Source: Varroa destructor (taxonomy: Eukaryota > Arthropoda > Arachnida > Mesostigmata > Varroidae). From it: 64,000 nucleotides of DNA. The notes under the pieces are model-generated. The model worked only from the letters and a program-made list of their open reading frames with translations, made no database searches and had not been told where the DNA came from. The position numbers were made by a program, and so were the translations under genes. Shown here one piece after another: positions 37,901 to 49,303 of the stretch (positions are counted from its first letter, which is position 1; every line of letters begins with the position of its first letter). Where the stretch lies: NCBI RefSeq assembly GCF_002443255.2, contig NW_019211455.1, positions 26,028,033-26,092,032 of the forward strand, written 5' to 3'.

Positions 37901-40900
37901 TCGTTGTGTTAATGTCGTTTGGCCTCGTTTATACGGCGACATTACAGCACAATGATTCCGATTATTATATAATAATTATTATATAATAAACGAAGATAGC
38001 CATCCGAGCATGTTACCTTGTGATATGATACACTATATCAACTGCTTTTGTTTGTAATACCGACGTGTTTACGTTTGCGATGTGTAACTTCCGTAAGCTC
38101 TGCCGTTGCTAGAGGTATCGTTTAACAAATACAAAAATATATCATATTTTTGCCTCCCCTTGACGCTGAACGCCCTCTGAATAACTGCGTTGCTATGCTA
38201 AGTTTGCACGAAGGCACAAGATCAACATGCAACGAAGATTATATATAGAACATTTCTTGTTGTTTTTCCGTGGTACGCGACTCAGAGTGATAGTAATCAT
38301 GTCTTCCTTAGCTTACCTAAAGGTCCTGTATAGCTTTTACGAGTCACAATGATGAAGAGTTTTATGATCAGCCACAGGATTCGCTGTTTATTTGCTCATT
38401 TTTAGCTAGACTAGTGCCTTCTAGATGATGGCTTCATTTCCCTAAATTGTTAAATATGATTATTATAACACAATTATACTCATAATAGAGAATGTCAGAA
38501 GGTTAGGTTAGGTTTCGGTGGGCTCGGAACCGGTGATGAGATGATTTTCATTCGTTCTTTCCAATTCGATGTTGACCGTTGCTTTTCTACTGTTACATAA
38601 TAAATCAATTCCTATAGCAACAATTTCCCTTGCTCGTCATCGCAATTGGCTCTCATTCGATGTTGTGCTTCATTACGTTATGTTTTGTTTCGGTGTTTGT
38701 ACGGATGCACCTGTTCGTTGTGTGGACGCCGTCATTTCTGTGTGGTATCGCGTACTGCTGTTCCCGAATGCACTATATCGTTACGGTGTGCTCTATCTGT
38801 CTATCCTCACAACGTCCGATTTCAGCGCTGAGTTATTCTTCCAGCCGGGATAGACTTTCTGATGGAAGGACAGTTCCAGCAGGTAAGACTTCGCTCTCTC
38901 GCTATACCACATCACGTACCTTGTCATACCGTCATGCATCCATACAAGGCGTGACAGTTGTTGGGTTCAGGGCAAAGTACGATACACATTGTAAAAATAA
39001 GCTATACTAAAGAACGTTTTTCTTCTCGTCCGCTTCACAATAAATTAGTCTTTTTTTTTTTTTATGCGAAACCTTTATAGGACGACTTCGTTTTTCTGCG
39101 CTGCTTTTTGCAGGGCTTTTAGCTTTAAAGGTCATATATTTCGACGCATAGCAGTTAGTCTCTTGCCAAGTTAACTTCAGAAATAGTTCCCGCTGTTAGT
39201 TTCTGTCCTACATAAAACACAATTCGGACATCTGATCCGAACATGTTTAGCTATGCGAATTTTACGATAAGAAGTCTCTATTAAATTTCTGTATCTTGTG
39301 ACTATTAGTAATTACCGAAGAGACAGGTGAGAACAGCCTGAACGAGTTTATCGCCTCTTGGTGAGTCTAGTTCTACCATTGAACACTATAGACACTTGAC
39401 AAATAAGTGTAGACAAAAAAAAGAACTGGGTAATATCACGTTTTTTTCGCTCCTGCTATCAGCATTAGTTAGGTAGTTTTGTCATGTATCATCGCATAGT
39501 CGTTTCCTATATTTGTTGTATCGTATTTGCCTCCTTATGTAGTCGTTACGATGCCCTACTCGATTTAACATATCTGCACAAAATGTCAACTCACTATTTT
39601 CTTTCTAAAGGCATTCGTGTATGCATATGTAATCAATACATGTTGTTTTTTCATTGTTAATGTTTTCTTCGCTCTGTGTCGTTATGGTAACCATCTCCAA
39701 ATATGCTTCAATTATCGCTAAATAAATCAAGTAAATATCAACGTACTGTCCCCTGTTTATGTTAGTTGATTGTTTCTTAACGTTTCAATATGATGTTTTT
39801 GCTTTTACGCAATGTTGGTGACGGGCGCTGTTTATTGTTGATGACGTACGAAACAAATCAATGATCAGTTGTGATATAGGACGTTCAAGTAGGAAAAGGT
39901 CATAGGCGCATTCACAATGAGAAAAATGAATCGAACCCATTGTGTTCAACGTTAGTGATTACGTATGTAGTTCTATCTAGAAGGACAAATGATATTGGAC
40001 AAGTGTTGCCCCATAGCTACCGGAAGGTACTTACAGACGGAAAAAAAAATTTCTTGATGATAAATTTAACAAGAAATGATCACTTGCTCGGTCATTTCGT
40101 GACACGAGGTCCGGTGGAACTCCTTTCGCTGGACAACTTCTTGACAGCTTGTCTTACCTCAAACATTATTGAAATGGGCCTGCTGGTTAGCTGTCAATCG
40201 ATATTAATTACCTAGATACATTGACAATATTCTTTAATGGTGCTTTTATTGAATGAATTTCTCTTCTCGTCTATATTAATCTATTTTCTAAACGAGCCTT
40301 CATCTGCTAGTCATTAACCGTTTCTTACCATTTTTGTTATTGTTCTAATCTGTATTAGTACTGTGCTCTTTGCCAAACCGGAGTTTCTCTCCAATTGCCA
40401 CGTAATCCTCATAGTTCTGGTCTGACTCGGCCCTATCCAGGCTAAATAACATCCTCTACTCTCAACACTAGATGCTTTAGTAGGAAATCGTCGATTATTA
40501 TACCTGCCATATTTTTGGAGGTCCAGTACATTGGTCCTTGCTTGAACGAGCCAATAACGTCCTGTCAAGCTGCATTTGGTGTGACGTATTTGTATCCCGC
40601 GGTGCTTGCTCTACCAGGCGGAACCCTGCCGAACAGGAAACCGGATCGCGCTTCCCGTAGCCAGGAAAGACTGCCCTCACAGACGCTTGAGGAGCAAGAG
40701 GAGATTCAACGGATGGACAGAGCTGATCGAATGGGTGATCAGCGAACTTTAAATCGTGAACGCGACCGACCGGATCGGGACCTAACCTCGCCAACGCCGG
40801 CTGATGGAGATCCACAGGGAAAGAACAAGGTGTGTATACTATCTGTAAACAGAGATACGAATATAAAATGCTCCTCTAGATTAAAATTACTTAAGTAATA

Positions 40901-43900
40901 AGCACATGTGGGGATTGAGGTTTTTTCAGTTTTTTTTTTTTTTAACATTCAGAAAACCTAGGTCCTCAAACCCCGCTGATTATATCACCAGCGCTATATA
41001 GTATCAGCTAATCTCTCAAGAATTGCCATACGTTTAGAATACTCACAATATCAAAATACTTACGCAGCCAGCATGGTGTCTTAGCTATCATGACCGTTTG
41101 TTTATAGGTATTAAAATGGCGAGGCAATTTTTCAGTGCTGTTGTTACCTACATCTCGTCTGTATCTAACTCGTCAGGAAAGGGGTCAGTCAATTGAATTA
41201 GATGGACAAATGGGCTGTACACGGGCACATGTACTCAATGAGAAAATGATATATAGCTTCTATCTAAACAGCACTGCCGCCTTACAATTTATAGACATTC
41301 ATGCCAATGTCATTTGTGGTTCGTAAACAATGACAAGTAACAATTCGTTAACTGATCGACTATACACTCGGATGTAGCAGAAACGTTACCCTTGCCTCGC
41401 TTTCTTCGACTCATCTTCACGTTCGCTCGCTGTCTGCCAATACGAAAGTACAATATAGATCAGACAGATCAAGCGTGTCGTTCTATCAGGGAGTACGATT
41501 CGATATATTCTGTGAGGTCATGTAAAAGGACTGTGTTTTTATTAGCATATATCTGACTGGTTTTGTCGCGTATTCGTTGCATGCGCACAGAAACCTATTG
41601 GTGGGGTCGCCGTCATGCTCCCCATGGACTTGAAAGCTGCAGGCACCGGGGCCCATCGCAGGAGCCAGCCTGATGAGTCTCTCAGAAGGTCCCAGGTTGA
41701 AGACGTAAGTTCAGGTGGCCATGTTGGCTAGACGAAAAACAGCGAAAACTAAAAAAACAAGAAATACAACAATATGAGTAGCGAAAGTTGCGATCCTGAC
41801 AGCATTTTTTTTGCCCAGCCACTACCCCTAAACTAGTCGTTTCTCTAATTTTATGATACTTACAACGTTAATATTAGAGTATGCCTTTCGTATTAACGCT
41901 TACTCCTTGTAAGACCTCATCAGCGAATGAGGCAATGTCGCGCGATCGGTGGGTGTACGCCAGCATCTGGGAATGCCTCCCGCGCTCACGAGCACCCAGT
42001 GGGAAACTTCAAGTGAACAGTGTTCACCCTTAGAGGATAACGCTATAGTCTCCTGCGTGACGTGCATCATTATTCTATATATACACAGAATGCCATAGAA
42101 GGCGCTGTGCTGTTGGAGGAAGTCTGTTGATTGCCAGTGGCACGTTTCTCACTATTATCAGCTATTAGTGTATCCGTCACTTACAATGGTACAGCCATTT
42201 TCACGTCATTGTATAATACACAGATAGCCATTTTAGGCTTTCTAAGTATCTTGTTGTTTTTTTACTGTTGACCAGCTCATCTCGTTGTTGTTATTCAATT
42301 ACATCGAATACAGCGTCCTAAGTAACTGTTTTCATTATAGTCGTACTGGTCACATTTTTCCCACTATCCAAACAAATTTACATTAGTTTATATCGTATTT
42401 TCTGTTCCCCTTTATCCCAGTATCCCGCTTCCGCCCCTCTCCACTCGGCTCCGTAGCATTGTTTTTACCAGCTTTTTAAATAGAACTAATTCGTATCTTC
42501 GTGACTTTCTTTCGTAATCAACTGATATTATATATAGACATGATGTCCTTGTTTTCCACACCCACATACAACATTTAACCAATAGGCTCATATATAATAA
42601 CCTCTTATAATTACCCAGCCCAACTCACAGAATTCACACGCAGCCAAGCAACCTAGAGACATAATTCAAGCAGGAACTAATATTGCCAACGATGACATTG
42701 ACTGAACTAATAGTTATTAATAAATTGATCAAAACGAAGTTAGCTCGAATAACAAACGGCCCAGTTTAGTTATAACGATAACTTATGCCATACGTTTCGT
42801 CGTGATGCGCAAACTTGAACATCATCGTAAACAGGCGTAAACGCACCCAAAAACACAGTAGGGTACGAACGGCTGTGGACGAAAGCCACGTGAATGGAGC
42901 TCTATGCATCGATTTATCGCCAGTTACGGGTAGATGGAGAATAAGCCTAGGTGTAGTTTTTAAGGCGCTTCTTTACCCGTTTATAGTGTGACTTGATTGT
43001 GTTACAATGGAAGGATCAAGAGCGCGGGAAGTGTGTAGTCATTGGTTCTATCACACTGTAGTATAGGTAGCACCTACTAATGATATTAGGGACATGAGCA
43101 GGAAGATCATTAACTGTCGTTTCGAATGTGACGACGAAACAAAGAACTAAGCGTCAACACCAAGTGAATCAAGGGTAAATGTTTAATAATGACGGTTATG
43201 GTAATGATAATAACAGTTTTACTAACAAATTGCTTGTGTTTTTTCCTTTCCCTAACCCCTTTGCATGATTCGCTTGCGCATGGCTCTGCCAAATGGCTTC
43301 CATCAACTCATTTTCATTTTTTGATACCACCGGAATACACGTTGAATGAAAAAAATGGCTAAAACATCATTTCTACAACTACTACTGTCAAACTTTCAAA
43401 AAAATATTCATCGAACATCAAAAAAACATAATGAACGATTACTACTATCCGCCAACTGGCGATATAATATCTTATATGTGCTGCATATTGTTGGACTGAC
43501 TGACTGACTGACTGACTGATTGACTAAAACATCGGAAAACCTCACGTCTTATCCGCATCATCATCATCACCGCCATTTTACATCCTGATGTGGCATGTGG
43601 GCGGGCATGTTGTTTTCGATTGGCGCAATCATCTTCCTTTTGTTCCGCTTCTTTCTCATTCGAACGACATCGGTGACTGGACACTCTCGTTGCCTGTTCT
43701 GTTTGCTAATCCCTTCCTGGCGCGATACAACGTTCGACATAAATTTCTTCCCCGTTAACTTGGGTGAATGGGTGGTCTATAATTTCACCGGCTGGTGGTC
43801 TGTGACCACCTGACCATGACCGGACCCCTCTTTGTTTGAGTTCCCCTCCGTGCCCGATCGCTCCAACGCTAAATCGCTCCAACGTTTTCTCGTGGTGCAC

Positions 43901-46900
43901 TTGGGGGCGCATTACTCCCGTCTCGTTTTTTGTTGCCTATGGGCTGTATTCTCTGTGTGGTCTGTACAATCATATCACGGGCAAAATATAGGACGGTTCG
44001 GGAATCACCCTTACCAAATTGAAGAGGACTCCCCTGCGCGAAGACACTATGGGATCTTCCGTAGAAGACTCGGCAGAATACGTGTTGACACCGGACCGTC
44101 CTTCAGACCAGAGTTACAGAGAAAACGGAGGCGTTACACAGGCGGTAGCAATGTTCAGCCAGTCTGAAGCTAAACTCGATAATGTTGATACTGAGTTGAA
44201 TAAGGGGGCCGGTTCGGCCACATCGGAAAGTTCATTCTTTGTTCAGAGGGTTCCGGGACGCGAACCTCCCGCGCATACAGTTTCCGTTGGTCCGGTCATG
44301 TTTGGTGCACGCAAAAAGGACAAGTCGGCCCAGCAACGGCCTCCTCTGCGGCATATTTTCTCAGAAGAGCACATCGCAACGGCACCTTTAAAGGGGCTAG
44401 CTGAACAAGAGGTAATTAAAAATGAGCTGGACAGATCCACCGAGCGAATGGACACACTTGAGGAGGAGCATTGCTCCGAATCGCTCACACACACGGCGGC
44501 AGCAACAGCACAAAACCGAAAGGAGAATCTAAGCAGTTTACACCTCTTAAAGGACGAGCACCCCGTAACAAGTACGCCGCGGCCGAGCGGTGGTGGGCCC
44601 AGGGTGCCTCCACAGCCCGAGCGGACCTCAAGTCCAATCCAGGGCGGACCTGGTAGGGTCGGAGCGTCGGTCAGGCAAGGAGGCTTCCTTAGGCAAACCA
44701 CGCCGTACACGAAGGAGTACATGTACGAGGTTAAGCCCGAGGAACTACGCGAACAGCGCACAAAGTCCCCGCTGGGCTTCACCTACACCGAGGCAGGAAG
44801 GGAACGAACTACACCGCCTGGATCGTTAGACGCGGATAGCGGCAAAGTCGAGAAAGGTCTCGCTTTTACCTACTCGCCGAGCGGCGCACCAACGAAATCG
44901 ATTCTCAAACAGCCGACATTTGTCCACGACCGATCGTCGTCAAGTCTCAATGACTCGATGTCGATGTCGAGAAGTTTCGGATCAACACCTCCGACATCTC
45001 CGACGAAAGCGCAAGCAGCAGCACAGGCGGGCGACCTCTACTCACGACCGACCGCCGCCCCTAGGACCGTGCCTTCCTCCAGATTGTCGGCGGGCATTAC
45101 CCTTGGCAGTAAGCCGCCCGTCGCCCAAAAACCTTTGGGGGTTTCATCAAAGGGTGGACGTGGCAGCAGCGGGGCGATGACGCCTTCGTCTCAAAGGGAC
45201 ATCGACTCCAGCAGCGGCGACGAGGACGAGAGCACCGACGAGTCGCTCGATGAGTACCGCCAGGAACGTCCGCCTAGTTCAGCCGGCGTTGTAAGCGGCA
45301 GGTCCACGCTAGACACAAGCGCCGATTCTGGGCGCAAAGTGTCGATCACCAACCCGCCGGTCACCTCGACCCGGACGTATAGGACAGAACGTGACAGTAG
45401 CAGGGACGCGCGAGGTGGTAGTATGCAGCCGCAAGAGGAGTATTACGCTACGCCAAAATCCGCTGTCGTGAAGAGCTATGAGGGACCGGCAAAGCGAAGT
45501 GTCACCACCCCCGTGTCCTCCGACCGAAGCTTCGATCGCAGTTTCGACTCCGGCGCCGGCGGAAAGGTGACAATTACTAGCTCTTCCAGCACGCACCGCT
45601 CCGCGTACGGACAGCCTGCATCGTACAAGGTGCTTATCTTTTCTTTCTTTCTTTCTTTGTTTTAGTTCTTTTAGTTTTTAAGTGTTATTCTCGATTCCTT
45701 TGTTTTTATTTGATTAATTGTTCATTTGTTTGATCGCTGGCTGTTTGTTTGCATAGCTGGCTCTTGCTTTCGCCAGCATCGATAAGCGTATGCACGTGTT
45801 TGATACAGCCCATTTAGATAATTCCCGTGCAACTCTATGATTGAAAATGATTATTATGAATTATTTTTTTTATTTATTATTTTTCGGCCATTCGTTTTTG
45901 ATTTACTGTGCCAAACACATCTGCACTTGCCTAATTGACTCTTATACAATTACCATGAACATTGTTGTTTCTTCAATCTACGCCTGTACTTATGCTTGAA
46001 AAGGCGACAGAAGTTAACACATACGAGTTGATCAGTATGGATACCGTTATTTTAGTATGAAGAAATTCGTTTGCACGATCATAGGGCCTAGTATGTGACA
46101 AAAAGTAGGAGTCAAATTGTGCTTTGTATTGTAGGCTATGTGTAATAGGCAGCATGCGGCTCCTTTCGAACGGCATGCTGCTAAGGAAGTACAAACCGTA
46201 CAGCTACCTCGTCTGCCCTCGAGTTGCTAGAGTTGTGTTTTGCTCGGCCTTTGCTGTTTGGTTCCGTCGATTGAGACAGTTGACGTTGTATTTTGTTTTT
46301 TTTTTTTGACGTTTGTTTTTCATATGGTTAACAGAGCTGATATATCTATGGCACGCATCTTGTAAAAGTATAGGGACTTGTAGGTATAGGACTGTATAGG
46401 GACTATAAGTTGGTAAGCTGTTCAGTAGTAGTAGTTGTGGTAAATTAGTCGAACTGCATTGCCAAGCCATCTTGCTAAATAGTCGACAACAGCGCATAAC
46501 GGTAATGTGGTAATAGTAGCAGAAGAGACAGGAGCATAGGCACGCGCTAATTATAAGCTGGCCGGCTAGGGCCGAACTGATCGGCCTTGAGTAGTTAGTG
46601 TATAACTACGATACGAACGATAATCAAGAGTAGCTGCTGTCGGCAACTTTCGTGAGTTGCTAGCTTTGTAGATGGGATGAAGCTACGGTGATGATGTCTG
46701 TGGAACACCACGTCCAGGGCCGCAGTATTTATTGTTGTACCGACTTCCTAGACTCGTCAGTTATTCAGGCTGGATTTGTTTAGAGACCGGTTTTGAAGCC
46801 GGACTAAATGTGTTTGTCCCAGTACATATCGGCCTCAAGTACTTCACAGTGAAGTTTTTCTTTTAGCGTTATCAGTCTACGAAGCTTTCTCCGCGGCTCT

Positions 46901-49303
46901 TCTAACCAAATATCAATTACACCGCTACGTTGGAGCTTTTGCCCGACTCTGCTTCCCAATCACTCTAACACGCTGTCATGCCAACTCGTAAATACTTCAT
47001 CGTAAGTCATAATATAACAGACTTAATACTCAGGTATTCAAGAGGTTGCAGCCCGTTGACATATACGTGTACAAATTTATAGTACAGTGGATCCTGTACG
47101 TGATTTTTCAACAAAGATCATGTTCCTCTAATCGGTGTTACTGATGGACGCCGGTACCGCTATTGTCCAATCTGGCGCAGCCAATCAATGAGTGACAGCT
47201 CGGGCGTTCGATATTCAGCCATCTTTATTGTTTGCGATCCTTTTCTACCGCGTGATTCTAGCTGCAGGCCGCAATATTCACGTAGTGTTCCTGTTCCGTT
47301 TATCTGTGTGTCATTTCCAATCGATGCACTTGGAACCTTAGTCAGCCTTGATTGGTAAAGTAATGCTCGGTTAATTCGTTGATCTTCTGACTGACCTGCC
47401 TCATCATTGACCTAATCAGACCTGATCCTGCTGTTGAGCCCTGGTCGTTGAGTTAATGATTTTGTGTGAGTGTGTGTGGGTGGGTGTGTGTGTGTGTGTG
47501 TGTATGCGTGTGTAAAATTGTGAGATCGTGCGAGAGTTGAGAATGAGTTGATATGCACTAACACGCAAGCGCGCCACCCCACCCCCAGCACCGACAGGAC
47601 TCGAAGGACAAATCCAGTGCAGGCGCTGATACTGTGGATTCCGGCTCTAGCCCAACCAAGGACAAGGACACGGGTAAAGGGACCGCATCGCCTTCGGGAT
47701 CGCTTGGAAGACAACATGAACAACAGCAGAAATCGTCCTCGATGTCGTTCGACAAAGATACACAGGTACATTTGGTAACCAAAACGAAATTATCTTGCTT
47801 ATATCCGGAACAATCTCACTTGTCAGTAACATTATAAATAGGCGTAACATGTAACACAATATATAGGCATGCGTCTATTATGTACCAATACTGTAAATTA
47901 ATATGCATGGGTGGACAATTGCAGTATTATACATCGTTCCCTGGACGAGTAGATTCCTCAGCTGGCTCTGCCCCAAGCCCCCACAAATCCTCTGGAGGCC
48001 GGGATAGCGATCAGTTGTCTGGCGTCACGGGGGATAGTCAGAGTCCTCCACCCCAGGTTACCTCTTCAGGAGGGCTAGTGTATGACGAACGAAGTGGCGA
48101 GTACACTCGCTACTCCACTACGACGCAGCAGCAACAGCAAACGCTTGTCACAGAACACATTGCCTCAACCGGACGGGTTATGGCGGTTCCCGTCGACCAG
48201 CTGCCGGTATGTTATATTACCCTCCTCCAAGCGTCCCAATGCAACATTAACTGATGATAAAATATCGACCTGTTTAAATAATTCTATAGTCGAGATGTTA
48301 TGGGTAGTTATAAACATGCGTAATACTTAATGCCGTTTGTGTATGCGCTATCTGTCCTACAGACGTTCGGCGTATTTTAGTTAACCGTGAAACTAATATA
48401 AAATTTCCCCTTCGTCTTCATTTCTGTATTTTATCGTCGCAGCAAACAATTGTTAAAACCGAGACAATGAAGTACGATGGCAGCAATACAACTGGAAATT
48501 CATCTGGAACAGCGGGAGGTTCGCTAATTACTAAAACTGTGCCAGTAGTCTCGACGGAGACCCGAAAAGTGGCCTACTCGGTGGATCCTTTGGGGGAGGA
48601 CGGGTTGCCGTCGGGTGGTCAGTACTCTACCACAAAGGTGACTACCCAGCATGTGCCACCCCATGACATCTCCGTCGAACAAGAAGGCGAGGTAGGTGAC
48701 CAATTAAACAGCCACTACAATACTGAATGCATATATATGTAAAGAGGAAACGCCTATCTGTCTGGTAGCGGGCTTATGCTTATTTATTTGTTCTGTCTAT
48801 TATTATTATACAGGTTATTTCACAGCAGACGATTTCTTCGAAGACGCGCACAGTAGAAACGGTGACGTACAAGATGGAACGGGACGGAGTGGTCGAAACA
48901 CGGGTCGAGCAAAAAATTACAATTCAGAGTGACGGAGATCCTATCGATCACGATAAAGCACTTGCCGAGGCTATTCAGGAGGCAACAATGATGAACCCTG
49001 ATCTCAAGGTAAATTCAATTTGTTTGTTTTGATATACGCCTAATGGCTGATTAGTTATAGGTCTAAGAGTCTAAGAGGCCCTGTTCGATGAGTTTATAGA
49101 TTACCTATTCTGGAATAAAAGTTGATCCTTTTTTCAAAGAGTTTTTGTCCCTGATATTCTGCGCTGTTTGATATTATAGTTTATCTCTCCGTTGGTCATG
49201 GCGGCACACTAATATGGCACGGGGACTCTTTTTTTTCGGTTCCTGCTCTCCTTTCTTAAAAAAGGTGGAGAAGATCGAAATACAGCAACAAGGTGGCAAC
49301 TGA
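34754..49303 (+). CDS. cora: Protein 4.1 / coracle homologue, 13 coding exons, 1358 aa (whole gene model)
   Basis: Membrane-cytoskeleton scaffold of the protein 4.1 family; in insects coracle works at septate junctions, binding cytoplasmic tails of junction proteins. Seen in sequence: 13 exons join in frame across GT-AG introns of 122 to 2287 nt. Residues 1-33 are a basic leader; about 34-310 are the FERM domain (F1 in exons 1-2, F2 in exons 3 and early 4, F3 in exon 4 with the family signature [19 protein letters not shown]). A FERM-adjacent segment with FRYSGRTQ and FERTLSNKR follows to about 372. Residues 373-1198 are a Ser/Thr/Pro-rich linker. Residues about 1199-1358 are the 4.1 C-terminal domain ([47 protein letters not shown]). 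No vertebrate-like spectrin-actin binding segment is evident. The start ATG has a good context (G at -3, G at +4), with an in-frame TGA upstream at 34634. The symbol follows the insect orthologue by inference. Confidence 0.93.
35674..35695. repeat. Poly(T), 22 nt
   Basis: A homopolymer within coracle intron 1. Confidence 0.9.
36110..36298 (+). CDS. cora: coracle coding exon 2 (residues 60-122), FERM F1
   Basis: Flanked by cctttacag at the 5' side and cag|gtggg at the 3' side, phase 0-0, 63 codons. It completes F1 of the FERM domain: [19 protein letters not shown], then the Lys-rich helix ending in [20 protein letters not shown], a pattern highly typical of protein 4.1, ezrin and related FERM proteins. 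Confidence 0.93.
36550..36782 (+). CDS. cora: coracle coding exon 3 (residues 123-200), FERM F2
   Basis: Acceptor cattttttag, donor caa|gtacgc after two bases of a Lys codon (phase 2). It encodes the F2 lobe start: [63 protein letters not shown]. This is the acyl-CoA-binding-like helical lobe of FERM domains. The reading frame is closed in the other two frames. Confidence 0.93.
37147..37661 (+). CDS. cora: coracle coding exon 4 (residues 200-372), FERM F2 end, F3 and FERM-adjacent region
   Basis: Acceptor tttctacttag; the first G completes the Lys codon split from exon 3. It encodes the end of F2 ([26 protein letters not shown]), the F3 phosphotyrosine-binding-like lobe ([54 protein letters not shown]) and the FERM-adjacent segment ([31 protein letters not shown]). 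Donor c|gtacgt, phase 1. A second possible donor lies four bases downstream (gtatcg), but only the first keeps frame with exon 5. Confidence 0.93.
37962..37989. repeat. Perfect 28-bp AT palindrome
   Basis: ttattatataat, aatt, attatataataa is a perfect self-complementary sequence in intron 4 of coracle. Similar cores occur near 51300, 52200 and 56660. Confidence 0.9.
38826..38882 (+). CDS. cora: coracle coding exon 5 (residues 372-391), small symmetric exon
   Basis: A 57-nt exon between gatttcag and g|gtaaga, phase 1-1, so it can be skipped without changing frame. It encodes [20 protein letters not shown], a Ser/Arg-rich continuation of the FERM-adjacent segment. It was chosen because it is the only short block between exons 4 and 6 whose two ends both fit in phase and have good splice signals. 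Confidence 0.72.
40618..40829 (+). CDS. cora: coracle coding exon 6 (residues 391-461), charged helix
   Basis: Acceptor ttgctctaccag, donor aag|gtgtgt, phase 1 to 0. It encodes a strongly charged, probably helical segment ([46 protein letters not shown]) that bridges the FERM-adjacent part and the conserved motif of exon 7. The antisense ORFs here are shadows. Confidence 0.85.
41591..41704 (+). CDS. cora: coracle coding exon 7 (residues 462-499)
   Basis: Acceptor gcgcacag, donor gac|gtaagt, phase 0-0, 38 codons. It begins [15 protein letters not shown], which resembles the KPxGGVxVLP-type motif found after the charged segment in several protein 4.1 family members (family knowledge), then [17 protein letters not shown] with possible basophilic kinase sites (RRSQ). 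It is symmetric and so a possible cassette exon. Confidence 0.85.
43494..43523. repeat. (GACT)n microsatellite
   Basis: About seven tandem GACT units (one variant) in coracle intron 7. Confidence 0.9.
43992..45629 (+). CDS. cora: coracle coding exon 8 (residues 500-1045), giant Ser/Thr/Pro-rich exon
   Basis: A single 1638-nt open exon, phase 0-0, ending tac aag|gtgctt. The start is set by tag|gacgg at 43990-43991; an in-frame TAG lies directly before, so coding cannot extend upstream, although the pyrimidine tract is weak. It encodes [18 protein letters not shown], acidic patches, and a long disordered Ser/Thr/Pro/Gly/Arg linker. Two related short motifs occur about 30 residues apart: LGFTYTEAG (residues 760-768) and LAFTYSPSG (789-797). 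An acidic run ([20 protein letters not shown]) lies in the second half. It is more GC-rich than the surrounding introns. The 179-aa ORF on the opposite strand is a shadow. Confidence 0.88.
47464..47513. repeat. (TG)n microsatellite, interrupted
   Basis: A TG/GGTG tract in coracle intron 8, ending about 75 nt upstream of exon 9. UG-rich intronic tracts can be bound by splicing regulators of the CELF/TDP-43 type (general knowledge). Confidence 0.9.
47589..47765 (+). CDS. cora: coracle coding exon 9 (residues 1046-1104)
   Basis: Acceptor cacccccag, donor cag|gtacat, phase 0-0, 59 codons. It encodes a polar linker ([53 protein letters not shown]) with no known fold. The long (TG)n tract at 47464-47513 lies just upstream in the intron. 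The exact acceptor could alternatively be a few bases downstream at another CAG, changing a few residues only. Confidence 0.8.
47925..48206 (+). CDS. cora: coracle coding exon 10 (residues 1105-1198)
   Basis: Acceptor acaattgcag, donor ccg|gtatgt, phase 0-0, 94 codons. It encodes [20 protein letters not shown], then [20 protein letters not shown], a QQQQQ run, and [21 protein letters not shown] leading into the C-terminal domain. It is Gly/Ser/Thr-rich and probably disordered. Confidence 0.85.
48443..48691 (+). CDS. cora: coracle coding exon 11 (residues 1199-1281), start of C-terminal domain
   Basis: Acceptor ttatcgtcgcag, donor gag|gtaggt, phase 0-0, 83 codons. [14 protein letters not shown] and [17 protein letters not shown] match the conserved VKTET and VPVVxTET(K/R) blocks of the protein 4.1 C-terminal domain, which binds partners such as PDZ and NuMA-type proteins in vertebrates. 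[20 protein letters not shown] follows. Confidence 0.92.
48814..49008 (+). CDS. cora: coracle coding exon 12 (residues 1282-1346), core C-terminal domain
   Basis: Acceptor tattattatacag, donor aag|gtaaat, phase 0-0, 65 codons. [39 protein letters not shown] and [19 protein letters not shown] are the diagnostic core of the 4.1 C-terminal domain: a Thr-rich strand, the ETRxEx(K/R)I strand and the DHDxALAxAI helix. Confidence 0.94.
49265..49303 (+). CDS. cora: coracle terminal coding exon 13 (residues 1347-1358 and stop)
   Basis: The acceptor AG at 49263-49264 follows a run of T/C (ctttttttt to tcctttctt). Twelve codons read [12 protein letters not shown] and then TGA at 49301-49303. In the protein 4.1 family the last exon continues the C-terminal domain with a Val-rich strand after the (N/H)PD(L/M) end of the previous exon, so this short tail is expected. 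Confidence 0.85.
   Translation: MEKIEIQQQGGN

Noticed and set aside
39940..40215. 91-codon ORF inside coracle intron 5
   Set aside because: No good splice sites in phase with exons 5 or 6; no similarity to the protein 4.1 family.
43494..43523. GACT array considered as a CRISPR-like repeat
   Set aside because: It is a simple tetranucleotide microsatellite without spacers, in eukaryotic DNA.
43595..43813. ORF with membrane-like N-terminus in coracle intron 7
   Set aside because: Lies in an intron immediately before exon 8, out of frame, with no acceptor giving an in-phase exon.
44243..44782. 179-codon minus-strand ORF
   Set aside because: Exact antisense of the coding exon 8 of coracle; shadow of GC-rich codons.
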